From contig CAVTHV010000026.1 in the NCBI GenBank assembly GCA_963734595.1, positions 124,001-188,000 of the forward strand: 64,000 bases of DNA, given 5' to 3'. This document shows, one piece after another, positions 45,962-54,328 of this stretch. The notes under the pieces were generated by a model that was not told the origin of the DNA, did no database searches, and saw only the letters and a program-made list of their open reading frames with translations. Source of the stretch: CAKKQX01 sp963734595. Its GTDB lineage: Bacteria; Pseudomonadota; Gammaproteobacteria; Burkholderiales; SG8-41. Every line of letters starts with the position of its first letter. The stretch's first letter is position 1. A program made the position numbers and the translations under genes.

Positions 45962-45998
45962 TTCACTATTCAAAAATGACTCCGACCCCATTTATGTC
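45962..45998 (-). repeat. Short interspersed sequence after the substrate-binding protein gene
   Basis: On the minus strand, starting just after the stop codon at 46000, the tract reads GACATAAATGGGGTCGGAGT and then CATTTTTGAATAGTG. I recall the GGGGTCGGAGTCATTTTT phrase as a recurrent intergenic sequence in proteobacterial genomes. No partner copy is present in this window, so the call rests on memory. Confidence 0.35.
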
Positions 45999-45999
45999 C

Positions 46000-46687
46000 T
46001 CAGAAGAGCGGATCAAAACCCTTCACCTTGAACACACGCGCCGCGGCCGGCGTCGTGAGAAAGTCGAGCAGCGCCCGCGCCGCCTCGGGCTGGCGGGAGT
46101 TGGCGAAGATGCCCGCCGTCGTCACGCTGATCTTCTGCAGTTCGGCGGGGAAGGGTCCCACGACCTCGATGCCGGGCACGGCCATGAGTTCCGGAATCTG
46201 CTGCACGGCGATCTCGGCCTCGCCGGAGATGACGAGTTCGCCAAGCGAGGCCGCCCGGCCGCGTCCGCGCCTTGCTCTTCACCTGCGCGGCGATTCCCAG
46301 ACGCTCGATCAGGCCGGCGAAGTAGATGCCGCTTGCGCCTTCGCTCGCGTAAGCGATCGACGGCGCGTTCAGAAGCATCCGTTTGAATGCTTCGACCGAA
46401 CTGATGTCCGGATGGGGCGCGCCCGCGCGCACGCCGATCCCCGCGGCCAGTCGCGCAAGCGAGCGCCGGCTCGCCGCAGTGATCTTGCCCTGCCTGATCA
46501 GCTCGTCGATCGCGGGCTCGCCGAGGAACGCAAGATCGGCCGACTCGCCGTTCGCGATGCGCTTCAGCATGATCTGCGCCGGATCGTAGCTGATCGACAC
46601 CCGGTGTCCGCTGGCCTGTTCGAACTGCGGCACCAGCTCGTTCAGCACGTTACGCATGCTGTTGCCCGTGAATACCTGAATTTGCAT
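46000..46687 (-). CDS. ModA-like substrate-binding protein without signal peptide (one frameshift)
   Basis: About 228 residues starting MQIQVFTGNSMRNVLNELVP. Type II periplasmic-binding fold features are ISYDPAQIMLKRIANGESAD, LAFLGEPAIDELIRQGKITA, ASEGASGIYFAGLIERLGIA, and after an indel near 46258 QIPELMAVPGIEVVGPFPAE with SRQPEAARALLDFLTTPAAA. The domain resembles molybdate/tungstate-binding proteins (SBP_bac_11). No export signal precedes the ATG; the open frame upstream runs into a repeat element. Ligand unknown; a Mo hydroxylase lies 4 kb away. Confidence 0.7.
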
Positions 46688-46728
46688 GAATGTCCTGAAA
46701 AACCTGGAGCCCGTAACAAAACAAATTA

Positions 46729-46866
46729 GCCACAGAGAACACAGAGAACACAGAGAGATCAAAAAACTTATTTAAAACAACGGATACGTTATACATGTCT
46801 CGGTTATTGTATTTGAGTTTTAGATTTTCATCGGTGTTTCTCTGCGTTCTCTGTGCTCTCTGTGGC
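46729..46866 (+). repeat. 138-bp inverted-arm element, 9-bp unit CACAGAG type
   Basis: Left arm 46729-46755 is three 9-mers: GCCACAGAG, AACACAGAG, AACACAGAG. Right arm 46840-46866 is the inverse: CTCTGCGTT, CTCTGTGCT, CTCTGTGGC. The core is about 84 bp, AT-rich and unrelated to the core of the element at 34779. It lies between the 3' end of the hydrolase gene and the 5' end of the substrate-binding protein gene. Confidence 0.88.
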
Positions 46867-46882
46867 TTCGTTTGTCCTGCTC

Positions 46883-47726
46883 TCAGGCAGCGGCGGACTC
46901 CAGAATCCATTGCGCTCACCGTCTGCGCGTTTTGCTGCGGCGGCATGAGCGGAGACATTTTCGCTTTCGGCATCAGTTCGCGCAGCGCGTGGGCGGCGGA
47001 GGTGGCATGCGATGCGTCGTCGCCGGACATGATGAACGCCGGCACGTCGATGCGCATGAGCTGCTCGGCGGTCGCGCCGGTGGGCATCGTGTCGTGGAAC
47101 AGGGTATCGCGGCTTTGCGTGATGAGGCCGAGGTAGCGATTCAGGTCCTGGCGCGCGAACGCGTCGGCGAAGGCGGCATCGGATCCGATGACCGCCGACC
47201 ACGGGCCGGATTCGGGATCGTTCCAGAACACTTTCGATTTCTTCGCGCGCTCGACCACGCCCTGCAATCCATTCTCCTTTGCATAGGCGATATGCTTGTC
47301 GAAGTTGCCCCGGCACTTCAGCATGAAGCGATAGCCGCCGACCGGCCAGTGCAGGAGCAGTGCGCGGCAGCGCTCCGGGAACAGCGCGCCGATCGTGAGC
47401 GCCACCGAGCAGCCCATGCAGCCGCCGATCACGAATGCATCCTTGATCCCGAGATGATCGAGCAGGCCCACGGCGTGCCGCGCGTAGAGCGGCCAGTCGA
47501 GGGGCTCGATGCGTCCGCCCGATTCGCCGGTTTCGCGCCGGTCGTAGGCGATGAGCTTGAAGTCGCGCGCGAGCGTGTCGAGCGGCTGCATTTCCTTCCA
47601 CACGCCATTGAGGCGCCAGCGCGACATCGAGGCATCGAATCCGGCGGGTGCGAGCATCAGCAGCGGCGGCCCGTCGCCGAAAATCTCGTAATGGGTCTTG
47701 ATGCCGTCGATGTTCGCGAATGCCAT
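46883..47726 (-). CDS. Alpha/beta hydrolase with a Cys nucleophile elbow
   Basis: About 280 residues: AFANIDGIKTHYEIFGDGPP, LLMLAPAGFDASMSRWRLNG, LIAYDRRETGESGG, then the nucleophile elbow VIGGCMGCSVALTIG, where Cys takes the usual Ser position as in dienelactone hydrolases. The acid is probably in FIMSGDDASHATSA, which also holds a His. As written, an extra A near 46905 lets the frame run about 65 codons into the repeat element. Without it the protein ends ...QTVSAWILESAAA at TGA 46883, the normal family end. Substrate unknown. Confidence 0.75.
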
Positions 47727-47907
47727 GCTTCTCCTCCTGTGCGGGAAACGGATGCCCGGACGATTTTAAATGATGATCGCGGCCGGCGCATGCGGTGTCC
47801 GATGATGGTGCGCGTTTATCCGATATAGTAGAGTGCGCGAGGATTCCCGGGCCGAGCCGTCCGCTGCGAATCCGCAACCAACCGCATAAAAAAATGGAGG
47901 AGAAACA

Positions 47908-48882
47908 ATGAAAACAGGCAGGGCAGTCGCCGTGTTCCTCGCGGCGGCGCTTTTATCAGCAGGCACCGCGCTGGCGCAGCCCGGACAATATCCCGTGCGT
48001 CCGGTCCGGCTGATCGTGCCGTTCGCGCCGGGCGGCAGCGTCGACACCATCGCGCGCATGCTGGGCGCGGGACTGACGGAGGAAATGGGGCAGCAGATCA
48101 TCGTCGACGACCGCGGCGGGGCGTCGGGCAGCATCGGCACCGAGCTGGCGGCGCATGCGGCGCCCGACGGCTACACGCTGCTGCTGCATACCATCCCGTT
48201 CGTGGCCAATACTTTCTTCCATCGCCACGTGCCTTACGACGTGGTCAGGGACTTCGAGCCGGTGGCGCTGATCGCGTCCTCGCCGTCGCTGCTGTGCGTG
48301 CATCCTTCGCTGCCCGTGCATTCCGTGCGCGACCTGCTGCAACTTGCGCGGACCAGACCCGGACTGCTGACCTATGGCACCGCGGGCGCGGCCTCAAATC
48401 CTCATATCGCCGGCGAGCTGTTCAATTATCTGGGCAAGGTGAATATTCTCGCGGTGCATTTCAAGGGCGGCGGTCCCGCCCTGATCGCCACGATCAGCGG
48501 CGAGGTGAGCATCGGTTTCTCGAATTTTTCCTCGACGATAAATTTCGTGAAGGCCGGCAAGCTGCGCGGCATCGCCGTGAGCGGCCTGAAGCGCGTGGCG
48601 TCGATGCCGGAACTGCCCACCATCGCGGAGTCCGGATTGCCCGGTTACGAGTTCACGGCGTGGTTCGGCATGGTGGCGCCGAAAGGGACGCCCCGCGCAG
48701 TGATCGAGCTGCTGAACAAGAGGATCAAGGACGTGCTGGCGAAACCCGAGTATGTGAAGCGCTTCGCGGACAAGGGACTGGACGTCATTGCCAGCTCGCC
48801 GGAGGAGTTTGGTGCGCACCTGAACCGCGAACTGGGCAAATGGGGCAAGGTGATGAAGGAAAGAGGCATGCGCGCGGATTAG
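47908..48882 (+). CDS. Bug/TctC-family tricarboxylate-type substrate-binding protein
   Basis: 324 residues, intact. Signal peptide AVFLAAALLSAGTALA, then the Bug fold: YPVRPVRLIVPFAPGGSVDT, IIVDDRGGASGSIGTELAAH, DGYTLLLHTIPFVANTF, GTAGAASNPHIAGELFNYLG, HFKGGGPALIATISGEVSIG, and MPELPTIAESGLPGYEFTAW. Such proteins are periplasmic receptors, expanded in Burkholderiales, for organic acids and aromatic compounds. No TctAB membrane genes are nearby. AGGAG precedes the ATG. Probably co-transcribed with the racemase-like gene 20 bp downstream. Confidence 0.9.
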   Translation: MKTGRAVAVFLAAALLSAGTALAQPGQYPVRPVRLIVPFAPGGSVDTIARMLGAGLTEEMGQQIIVDDRGGASGSIGTELAAHAAPDGYTLLLHTIPFVANTFFHRHVPYDVVRDFEPVALIASSPSLLCVHPSLPVHSVRDLLQLARTRPGLLTYGTAGAASNPHIAGELFNYLGKVNILAVHFKGGGPALIATISGEVSIGFSNFSSTINFVKAGKLRGIAVSGLKRVASMPELPTIAESGLPGYEFTAWFGMVAPKGTPRAVIELLNKRIKDVLAKPEYVKRFADKGLDVIASSPEEFGAHLNRELGKWGKVMKERGMRAD

Positions 48883-48902
48883 CGCGCTTTACGGAGAATG
48901 TC

Positions 48903-49566
48903 ATGAAGCAGGCGCCAAATATCGTGCTGTTCAGCGTGCACAAGGATGCGATGGAAGCGGCGGTCCGCGCTTTCGAGAGCGACTGGCCGGAGGCCCGCAT
49001 CAGCAATCTGCTGGATGACGGGCTGTTCGCGTGGGTGCGCAAGACCGGCGGCGTGGTGCCCGAGATGTACGACGTTTTTCGCACGCTGACCCGTTACATG
49101 GTCGATCGCGGCGCCGACGGCATCCTCTATACCTGCTCGGCCTTCCGCGAATGCATCGATGCCTGCATCGCCGAATTCGACGTGCCGCAGCTCAAGCCCA
49201 ACGACGCGATGATCGAGCAGGCGCTCGATGCCGGTTCGCGCATCGCGGTGGTGGCGACGGTCGGTCCGACCATTCCGTCGATTTCCGCCGAGTTCGCAGG
49301 AAATGGCGGCGGCCCGCGGCCAGAAAATCGAGCTGGTGCCCTATGTCGTCGAGGGGGCGTTCGATGCGCTGGCCGGCGGCGATGCCGCGCGGCACGACGC
49401 GCTGGTCGCCGCGCGGGCGCGCGAGATCAAAGGCTGCGACGTCATCGCGCTGGCGCAGTTTACGCTGTCGCGGGCAGCGCCCGCGGTCGCGGCGGTCAGC
49501 AAGATACCGGTGCTCAATTCGCCGGGCGCGGCGGTGGCCAAGATGCGCCGCATGCTCGGCGCCTGA
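48903..49566 (+). CDS. Asp/Glu/hydantoin racemase-superfamily protein (one frameshift)
   Basis: About 220 residues. First half: NIVLFSVHKDAMEAAVRAFE, GADGILYTCSAFRECIDACI (first catalytic Cys region), NDAMIEQALDAGSRIAVVAT. After an indel near 49300: EMAAARGQKIELVPYVVEGA, HDALVAARAREIKGCDVIAL, AQFTLSRAAPAV. Where two-Cys racemases have a second catalytic Cys the motif here is LAQFTLS, so a one-Cys isomerase or decarboxylase-type reaction is possible. The superfamily includes maleate isomerase and arylmalonate decarboxylase. Substrate unknown. Confidence 0.75.
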
Positions 49567-49587
49567 CTAAAACTGATCTAAAAACAA

Positions 49588-49616
49588 GTGAATGGACAGG
49601 ATTTACAGATGACAGA
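49588..49616 (+). repeat. Fragment of a GGACAGGATTTACAG-type intergenic repeat
   Basis: AATGGACAGGATTTACAGAT starts 25 bp after the stop of the racemase-like gene. I recall the phrase GGACAGGATTTACAGGAT as a frequently reiterated intergenic sequence in bacteria. Only one arm is seen here. Confidence 0.4.
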
Positions 49617-49738
49617 TCAACCAAAGAGATCCTTGCGAAGCCGTCTTTGATGATTTCACGCACCTGTGACTTCGAGTCACGCTGGAGCGAAGACTCGTAT
49701 CGTGTAAAGTAACGGCTTTTCGCCGTTCAGCCGACTTC

Positions 49739-50897
49739 ATGCCGATTTATGCCATTACCCTGTTGAGCGTGCTGAACGGCATCAGCCTGCGCGGCAGCCG
49801 CGTGCTGCTTTCGCTGTTCGCCATCCATCTCGGCGCCAGCGCGTTCGAAATCGGCATCCTGATCGCGCTGTCCTCGGTTTTCCAGCTGTTCCTCGGCATC
49901 TACGCGGGCAGGGTGACGGACCGCTACGGCTTCCGGCTGCCGCATGCTGTTCGGCTCGCTGGGCGGGTGCGTGTCGATGATGGTGCCCTTCGCGTATCCG
50001 CACCTGCTGTCGCTTTACGTGTCGCGGGCGCTGACCGGCGTGACGTTCATTTTTTTCATGGTCGCGATCCAGAACCTTGCCGCATCCCTCGGCGGGGCGG
50101 AAATGCGCACGCGCAACCTCAGCACGTTCAGCCTCGGCCAGTCGCTGTCGGGGCTGCTGGGCCCGGTCATGGTGGGTTTCGCGATCGACGGCTTCGGCTA
50201 CAGGTTCAGCTACCTGTTCCTGGGATTGATGTCGCTGCTGCCCGTGATGGCCATCATCGCCTTCCGCCGGATGATTCCCAATGTGGCGCACGTGAAAAAG
50301 AAGGAGAAGACGCCTCCGAACATACTCGACCTGGTGCGCATCGCGCCGTTGAGGAGGACGCTGCTGACGGGCGCGATCATTTTTTCGGGCGTCGACCTGC
50401 TTTCGTTTTACGTGCCGATCTACGGGCACTCGATCGGGCTTTCCGCATCCACCATAGGCGTCATCCTCGGGGTCTATGCCGCGGCCGCCTTCGTCGTGCG
50501 CGTATTCATGCCGTCGCTGGTGCAACGCATCGGCGAGGAGAAAGTTCTGACGATTTCACTTTTCGCTTCCGGCATGACCTACCTGTTGTTTCCATTTTTC
50601 CAGAATCCGTGGATCCTGATGCTGATCGCGTTCCTGCTGGGCCTGGGTCTGGGTTGCGGCCAGCCGCTGTCGATGATCCTGACCTACAGCCGGTCGCCGG
50701 AGGGCCGTGCCGGCGAGGCGCTGGGGCTGCGCATCACCGTCAACAAGGTGATTCAGATCGGGGTGCCGCTCGTGTTCGGTTTCATCGGCAGCACCTTTGG
50801 CCTGATACCGGTTTTCTGGGCAAACGCCGTATTGCTCGTCAGCGGCGGCTTCCTTAACCGGAAGGCGGGAGGCAAAACCGGGGCGAGTCCTGATTGA
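49739..50897 (+). CDS. Major facilitator superfamily transporter (one frameshift)
   Basis: About 385 residues with around 12 hydrophobic segments: YAITLLSVLNGISLRGSRVL, FEIGILIALSSVFQLFLGIY, the MFS loop AGRVTDRYGFR, then in another frame LFGSLGGCVSMMVPFAYPHL, LSLYVSRALTGVTFIFFMVA and FSGVDLLSFYVPIYGHSIGL. The indel is near 49943. It may import or export a substrate of the neighbouring catabolic genes; no specificity is visible. Confidence 0.85.
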
Positions 50898-50993
50898 TCG
50901 ATAAAATACGGGAAGAACGTCCAGCGGACCTGCCGCATACTGTAAAATGGACCGGTTTTCCGCGGGAACGAGTAGTCACGCTGGAGACCACGC

Positions 50994-51884
50994 ATGAGAG
51001 CATTTGAACTCTTCACTGCCAGGGATTCCGGGCAGGCCGTGGCGTTGCTTGCCAAGCACGGTCCGTCCGTCAGGATTCTCGCCGGCGGCACCGACATCCT
51101 CGTCGATTTCAAGTCCTCGCCGCACGTTCCGCATACGGTCATCGACATCTCGCGCGCCGCGGACCTGAAGGGCATCGAAATCACGGACCAGGGTCTGCGC
51201 ATCGGCGCGCTGGCCACCCATACCGATCTCATGCGCTCGCCGCTGATCCGCGAGATGTTCCCGGCACTGGCCGATGCGGCGCACACCATCGGCGCCGTGC
51301 AGACCCGCAATCTCGGCACGCTGGGCGGCAACCTGGTGACCTGCGTGCCGTCGATGGACAGCGGCCCCACGCTGATTGCGCTCGAAGCGCTGGTCACGAT
51401 TGCCGGTCCTGCCGGACGCAGGCAGATGCCCCTCACCGAATTCTTTGTCGGGCCGCGGAAAACCATACTCAAGCCCGATGAACTGCTGGTGGAAATCGTC
51501 ATTCCCAAAAAGAATCTCGGCAAGCCTGCGGAGTTTCTGAAATTCGGGTTGCGCAAAGGGCAGGCGCTGGCTTTGGTCAATGTCGCGGCAAGCCTGTGGG
51601 TGGACTGGAGCAAACAGGCATTCAGGGAACCGCGGATCGGGCTCGGCGCCGTTGCGCCAACGGTCATCCGCGCGCCGGCGGCGGAAGCTTATCTCGAGGG
51701 CCGCGCGATCACGCCCGAAGCGATGGCCGAAGCCGGCCGCATCGCCGCCGGCGAAGCGAAACCGATCAGCGATTTCCGCGCCTCGGCCGATTACCGGCGC
51801 GATCTGATCGCCGTGCTCACCAGGCGGGCACTCGAAAATGCTTATGCGCGCGCCAAGGCGCAGCAGAAGGAAGGAAAGAAATGA
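50994..51884 (+). CDS. Molybdenum hydroxylase FAD subunit (CoxM/NdhF-like)
   Basis: 296 residues, intact. FAD-binding domain with AGGTDILVDFK, IGALATHTDLMRSPLIREMF and AVQTRNLGTLGGNLVTCVPS, then the CO-dehydrogenase flavoprotein C-terminal domain (EFLKFGLRKGQALALVNVAA). It passes electrons from the Fe-S clusters to the acceptor. First gene of the FAD / Fe-S / Mo-N / Mo-C operon; overlaps the Fe-S gene by 4 bp (ATGA). Confidence 0.9.
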   Translation: MRAFELFTARDSGQAVALLAKHGPSVRILAGGTDILVDFKSSPHVPHTVIDISRAADLKGIEITDQGLRIGALATHTDLMRSPLIREMFPALADAAHTIGAVQTRNLGTLGGNLVTCVPSMDSGPTLIALEALVTIAGPAGRRQMPLTEFFVGPRKTILKPDELLVEIVIPKKNLGKPAEFLKFGLRKGQALALVNVAASLWVDWSKQAFREPRIGLGAVAPTVIRAPAAEAYLEGRAITPEAMAEAGRIAAGEAKPISDFRASADYRRDLIAVLTRRALENAYARAKAQQKEGKK

Positions 51885-52403
51885 CGGACGTGACGCTCAA
51901 GATCAACGGCAAGACCCGGACCGCCTCGGTCCCGCCGGAGACGACGCTGCTCAAGCTGTTGCGCGACCACTTCAACCTGACGGGCGCCAAGCTCGGGTGC
52001 GACGTCGGGGATTGCGGCGCGTGCACGGTGATCGTCGATGGCAAGGCGGTCAACGCCTGCCTGATGCTGGCCAGCCAGGCCGATGGCTGCGAGCTGCTGA
52101 CCATCGAGGGACTCGCCACCCAGGAGCGGTTGCATCCGATCCAGCAGGCGTTCGAGGACCACGCGGCGCTGCAGTGCGGCTTCTGCGGGCCGGGCGTGAT
52201 CATGTCGGCCAAAGCGCTGCTCGACGAGAACCTCGAGCCGACGCCGCAGGAAATCCGCGATGCGCTGTCGGGAAATTTGTGCCGGTGCACCGGCTATACC
52301 AAGATGATCGAAGCGACCCAGGAGGCGGCACGCACGCTCCGCGATCAGCCTGCGGACCGGGCAGTGGCCCGATCGGGAAGGAATAAGTCATGGACGATAA
52401 AAC
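51881..52403 (+). CDS. Molybdenum hydroxylase [2Fe-2S] subunit (CoxS/NdhS-like); 3' end displaced by an insertion
   Basis: Ferredoxin domain: NLTGAKLGCDVGDCGACTVI with VNAC for the first cluster, then the helical domain with QCGFCGPGVIMS and NLCRCTGYTKMI for the second. Around residue 165 the sequence enters the first of two 33-bp direct repeats, and the frame then runs to 52675 through an alcohol-dehydrogenase fragment. At the second repeat copy the same coding sequence would stop at TAG (52949-52951) after SWTIKP, overlapping the Mo-subunit start. The native Fe-S protein is therefore about 172 residues. Confidence 0.85.
52371..52403 (+). repeat. 33-bp direct repeat, left copy
   Basis: Identical over 33 bp to 52915-52947 (begins GATCGGGAAGGAATAAGTC, ends ACGATAAAAC). 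GTCGCGGAACGA recurs shortly after both copies, at 52406 and 52952, offset by two bases. It covers the end of the Fe-S gene and includes the ATG that starts the Mo subunit in the right copy. Confidence 0.95.
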
Positions 52404-52914
52404 GTGTCGCGGAACGACAAGGGCATCGCGCCAACGGCTTTACCACGGATGGCGGTTTTGCCGAGTACACGATCAATCATGTCAACACTCTGGTGCGAGT
52501 GCCCGAACACATGACAGATGAGGAGGCGACGCTCATCGTCACGGCGGGCACCGCGACCTACGGACTGGACGTGCTCGGCGGGTTGATCGCCGGGCAGTGT
52601 CTGGTGGTCACCGGGCCGGGACCGATAGGATTGATGGCCGTGGGTGTCGCCAAGGCCCTGGCGCAAGCCCCGTGATCTACCGGCACCGGCAGCGACCGGG
52701 CGTCTGGAGATCGGCCGCAGTTCGGGGCGGATTCATGTGTGAATGTTCAAGAAGAGGATGCGTCGCTGCGGTCAGGCGCATCACCGGCGGCAAAGGCGCG
52801 CACTACGTAATGGAGTGCTCCGGTGCGCCGAATGCGGTCAACCAGGCGGCGCGCATGGTGAGCCGCGGCGGCCGTATCTGCCTGGCCGCTTTTGCCAAGG
52901 AGCCGGTGCTGGTG
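52404..52914 (+). pseudogene. Internal fragment of a zinc-type alcohol dehydrogenase (MDR family), inserted
   Basis: About 510 bp encode the middle of a medium-chain dehydrogenase: GFTTDGGFAEYTINHVNTLV, RVPEHMTDEEATLIVTAGTA, TYGLDVLGGLIAGQCLVVTG, PGPIGLMAVGVAKAL. In another frame follow AAVRRITGGKGAHYVMECSG, APNAVNQAARMVSRGGRICL and AAFAKEPVLVD. The zinc-binding N-terminus and the C-terminal third are missing, and a frameshift lies near 52670. Both ends abut the direct repeats. It interrupts an operon whose flanking genes are otherwise contiguous. Confidence 0.85.
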
Positions 52915-52947
52915 GATCGGGAAGGAATAAGTCATGGACGATAAAAC
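52915..52947 (+). repeat. 33-bp direct repeat, right copy
   Basis: Identical to 52371-52403. This copy leads directly into the intact Mo-subunit gene, whose ATG (52934) lies within it, so it is the native junction. Confidence 0.95.
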
Positions 52948-54328
52948 CATAGTCGCGGAACGAAGCGGTACGCTGGAGGCTCCGCGGGAGGTGGATGAAA
53001 CGCTGCGGCTGCCCGCGATCACGCCGCCGGTGACGTATCCGATCGAAACCCTGGTGCCGAAAGTGCGCCACCAGACCCCGGCCGTCGGCCAGCGGGCGAC
53101 GCGGCCCGATGGCCGCATGCACGGGCTGGGCCAGACCAAGTACATCGACGATCTCTCTTTTCCCGGCATGCTGCACGCCAGGATCAAGCGCGCGGGCATC
53201 GCCTCGGCGCGGATCAAAAACATCGACACCAGCGCCGCCGAAGCCATGCCGGGCGTGATCGCGGTGCTGACCGGAAGGGAAATCCCCGTCAACTCGTTCG
53301 GACCCTCGTTCCAGGACCAGCCGGTGCTCGCCGACGACCAGGTATTCCACGCCGGCGATGGCGTGGCGGCGGTAGCCGCGGTCACCGAGCAGATTGCCAA
53401 TGAGGCGCTCGACAAAATCAAGGTGGAATACGAGCCGCTGCCGGCGGTGTTCGATCCGCTGGAAGCGATGCGAGAAGACGCGCACAAGGTCCATGCGCCG
53501 AAGAGCAACATCTACGCGACCAAGGTGATCCAGAAGGGCGATGTCGAAAAGGGATTTGCCGAAGCCGCTCACATTTTCGAGGGCCAGTTCCGGACGCAGA
53601 TGGTCGAGCATGTGCCGCTCGAGCCTCACGCGGCGATCGCCGACTGGGACGCCAACGGCCGGGTATCCATTTATTCGAGCCTGGGGCGGATCACGCTCGG
53701 GCGCGCGGACATCGCCCGCACGCTCAAGATGCCGATCAACCGCATCCGGATCATCGCCACCATCGTCGGCGGCAATTTCGGCGGCAAGAACGAGATTACC
53801 CAGGAACCGGTGCTTGCGCTGCTGTCGAAGAAGACCGGCCGCCCGGTCAAAGGCGTGTTCACGCGCGGCGAGGAGTTCATCTCGTCGACCACGCGCCACC
53901 CGATCATCATGGACTACAAGACCGGCGTGACGAAGGAAGGCAAAATCATCGCGCGCAAGGTGCGCCTGGTGCTCGACGGCGGCGCCTACTGTTCATGGAG
54001 CGAGACGACGCTGGGCAAGGCGGCGATTCTGTCGGCGGGTCCGTACAATATCGAGAACCTGCATGTGGAAGCCTTCGTCACCTACACCAACAAGACCATG
54101 ACCGGCGCCATGCGGGGATTCGGCGCGCCGCAGGTGTGTTTCGCCTATGAGTCGCACATGGACGACATCGCCGCGGCGCTGAACATCGATCCGCTGGACA
54201 TCCGTCTGCTCAATGCATTCGAGGAGGGCTCGGCGAGCCCCACCGGCCAGGTGCTGCAAAGCGTCGTGGTCAAGGACTCGCTGCTCAAGGCGGCGCAGCG
54301 CTTCGGCTGGAAGGAGGCGCAGTCATGA
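52934..54328 (+). CDS. Molybdenum hydroxylase Mo-binding subunit, N-terminal half (NdhL-like)
   Basis: 464 residues. The Ald_Xan_dh_C hammerhead domain (GLGQTKYIDDLSFPGMLHAR) leads to the first Mo-cofactor domain: VEHVPLEPHAAIADWDANGR, IIATIVGGNFGGKNEITQEP, AMRGFGAPQVCFAYESHMDD. It lacks the CO-dehydrogenase active-site loop, so it belongs to the general xanthine-dehydrogenase group. It ends FGWKEAQS at TGA overlapping the next ATG (ATGA). AAGGA lies just upstream of its start within the direct repeat. Confidence 0.88.
   Translation: MDDKTIVAERSGTLEAPREVDETLRLPAITPPVTYPIETLVPKVRHQTPAVGQRATRPDGRMHGLGQTKYIDDLSFPGMLHARIKRAGIASARIKNIDTSAAEAMPGVIAVLTGREIPVNSFGPSFQDQPVLADDQVFHAGDGVAAVAAVTEQIANEALDKIKVEYEPLPAVFDPLEAMREDAHKVHAPKSNIYATKVIQKGDVEKGFAEAAHIFEGQFRTQMVEHVPLEPHAAIADWDANGRVSIYSSLGRITLGRADIARTLKMPINRIRIIATIVGGNFGGKNEITQEPVLALLSKKTGRPVKGVFTRGEEFISSTTRHPIIMDYKTGVTKEGKIIARKVRLVLDGGAYCSWSETTLGKAAILSAGPYNIENLHVEAFVTYTNKTMTGAMRGFGAPQVCFAYESHMDDIAAALNIDPLDIRLLNAFEEGSASPTGQVLQSVVVKDSLLKAAQRFGWKEAQS

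Noticed and set aside
46688..46762. A hydrophobic N-terminal extension of the substrate-binding protein resembling a signal peptide (MISLCSLCSLWLICFVTG).
   Set aside because: It is encoded by the repeat arm and not by gene sequence; the likeness to a signal peptide is probably chance.
46650..46882. C-terminal extension of the alpha/beta hydrolase (about 65-75 residues).
   Set aside because: It is the translation of the CACAGAG element and flanks; one extra A near 46905 hides the normal stop.
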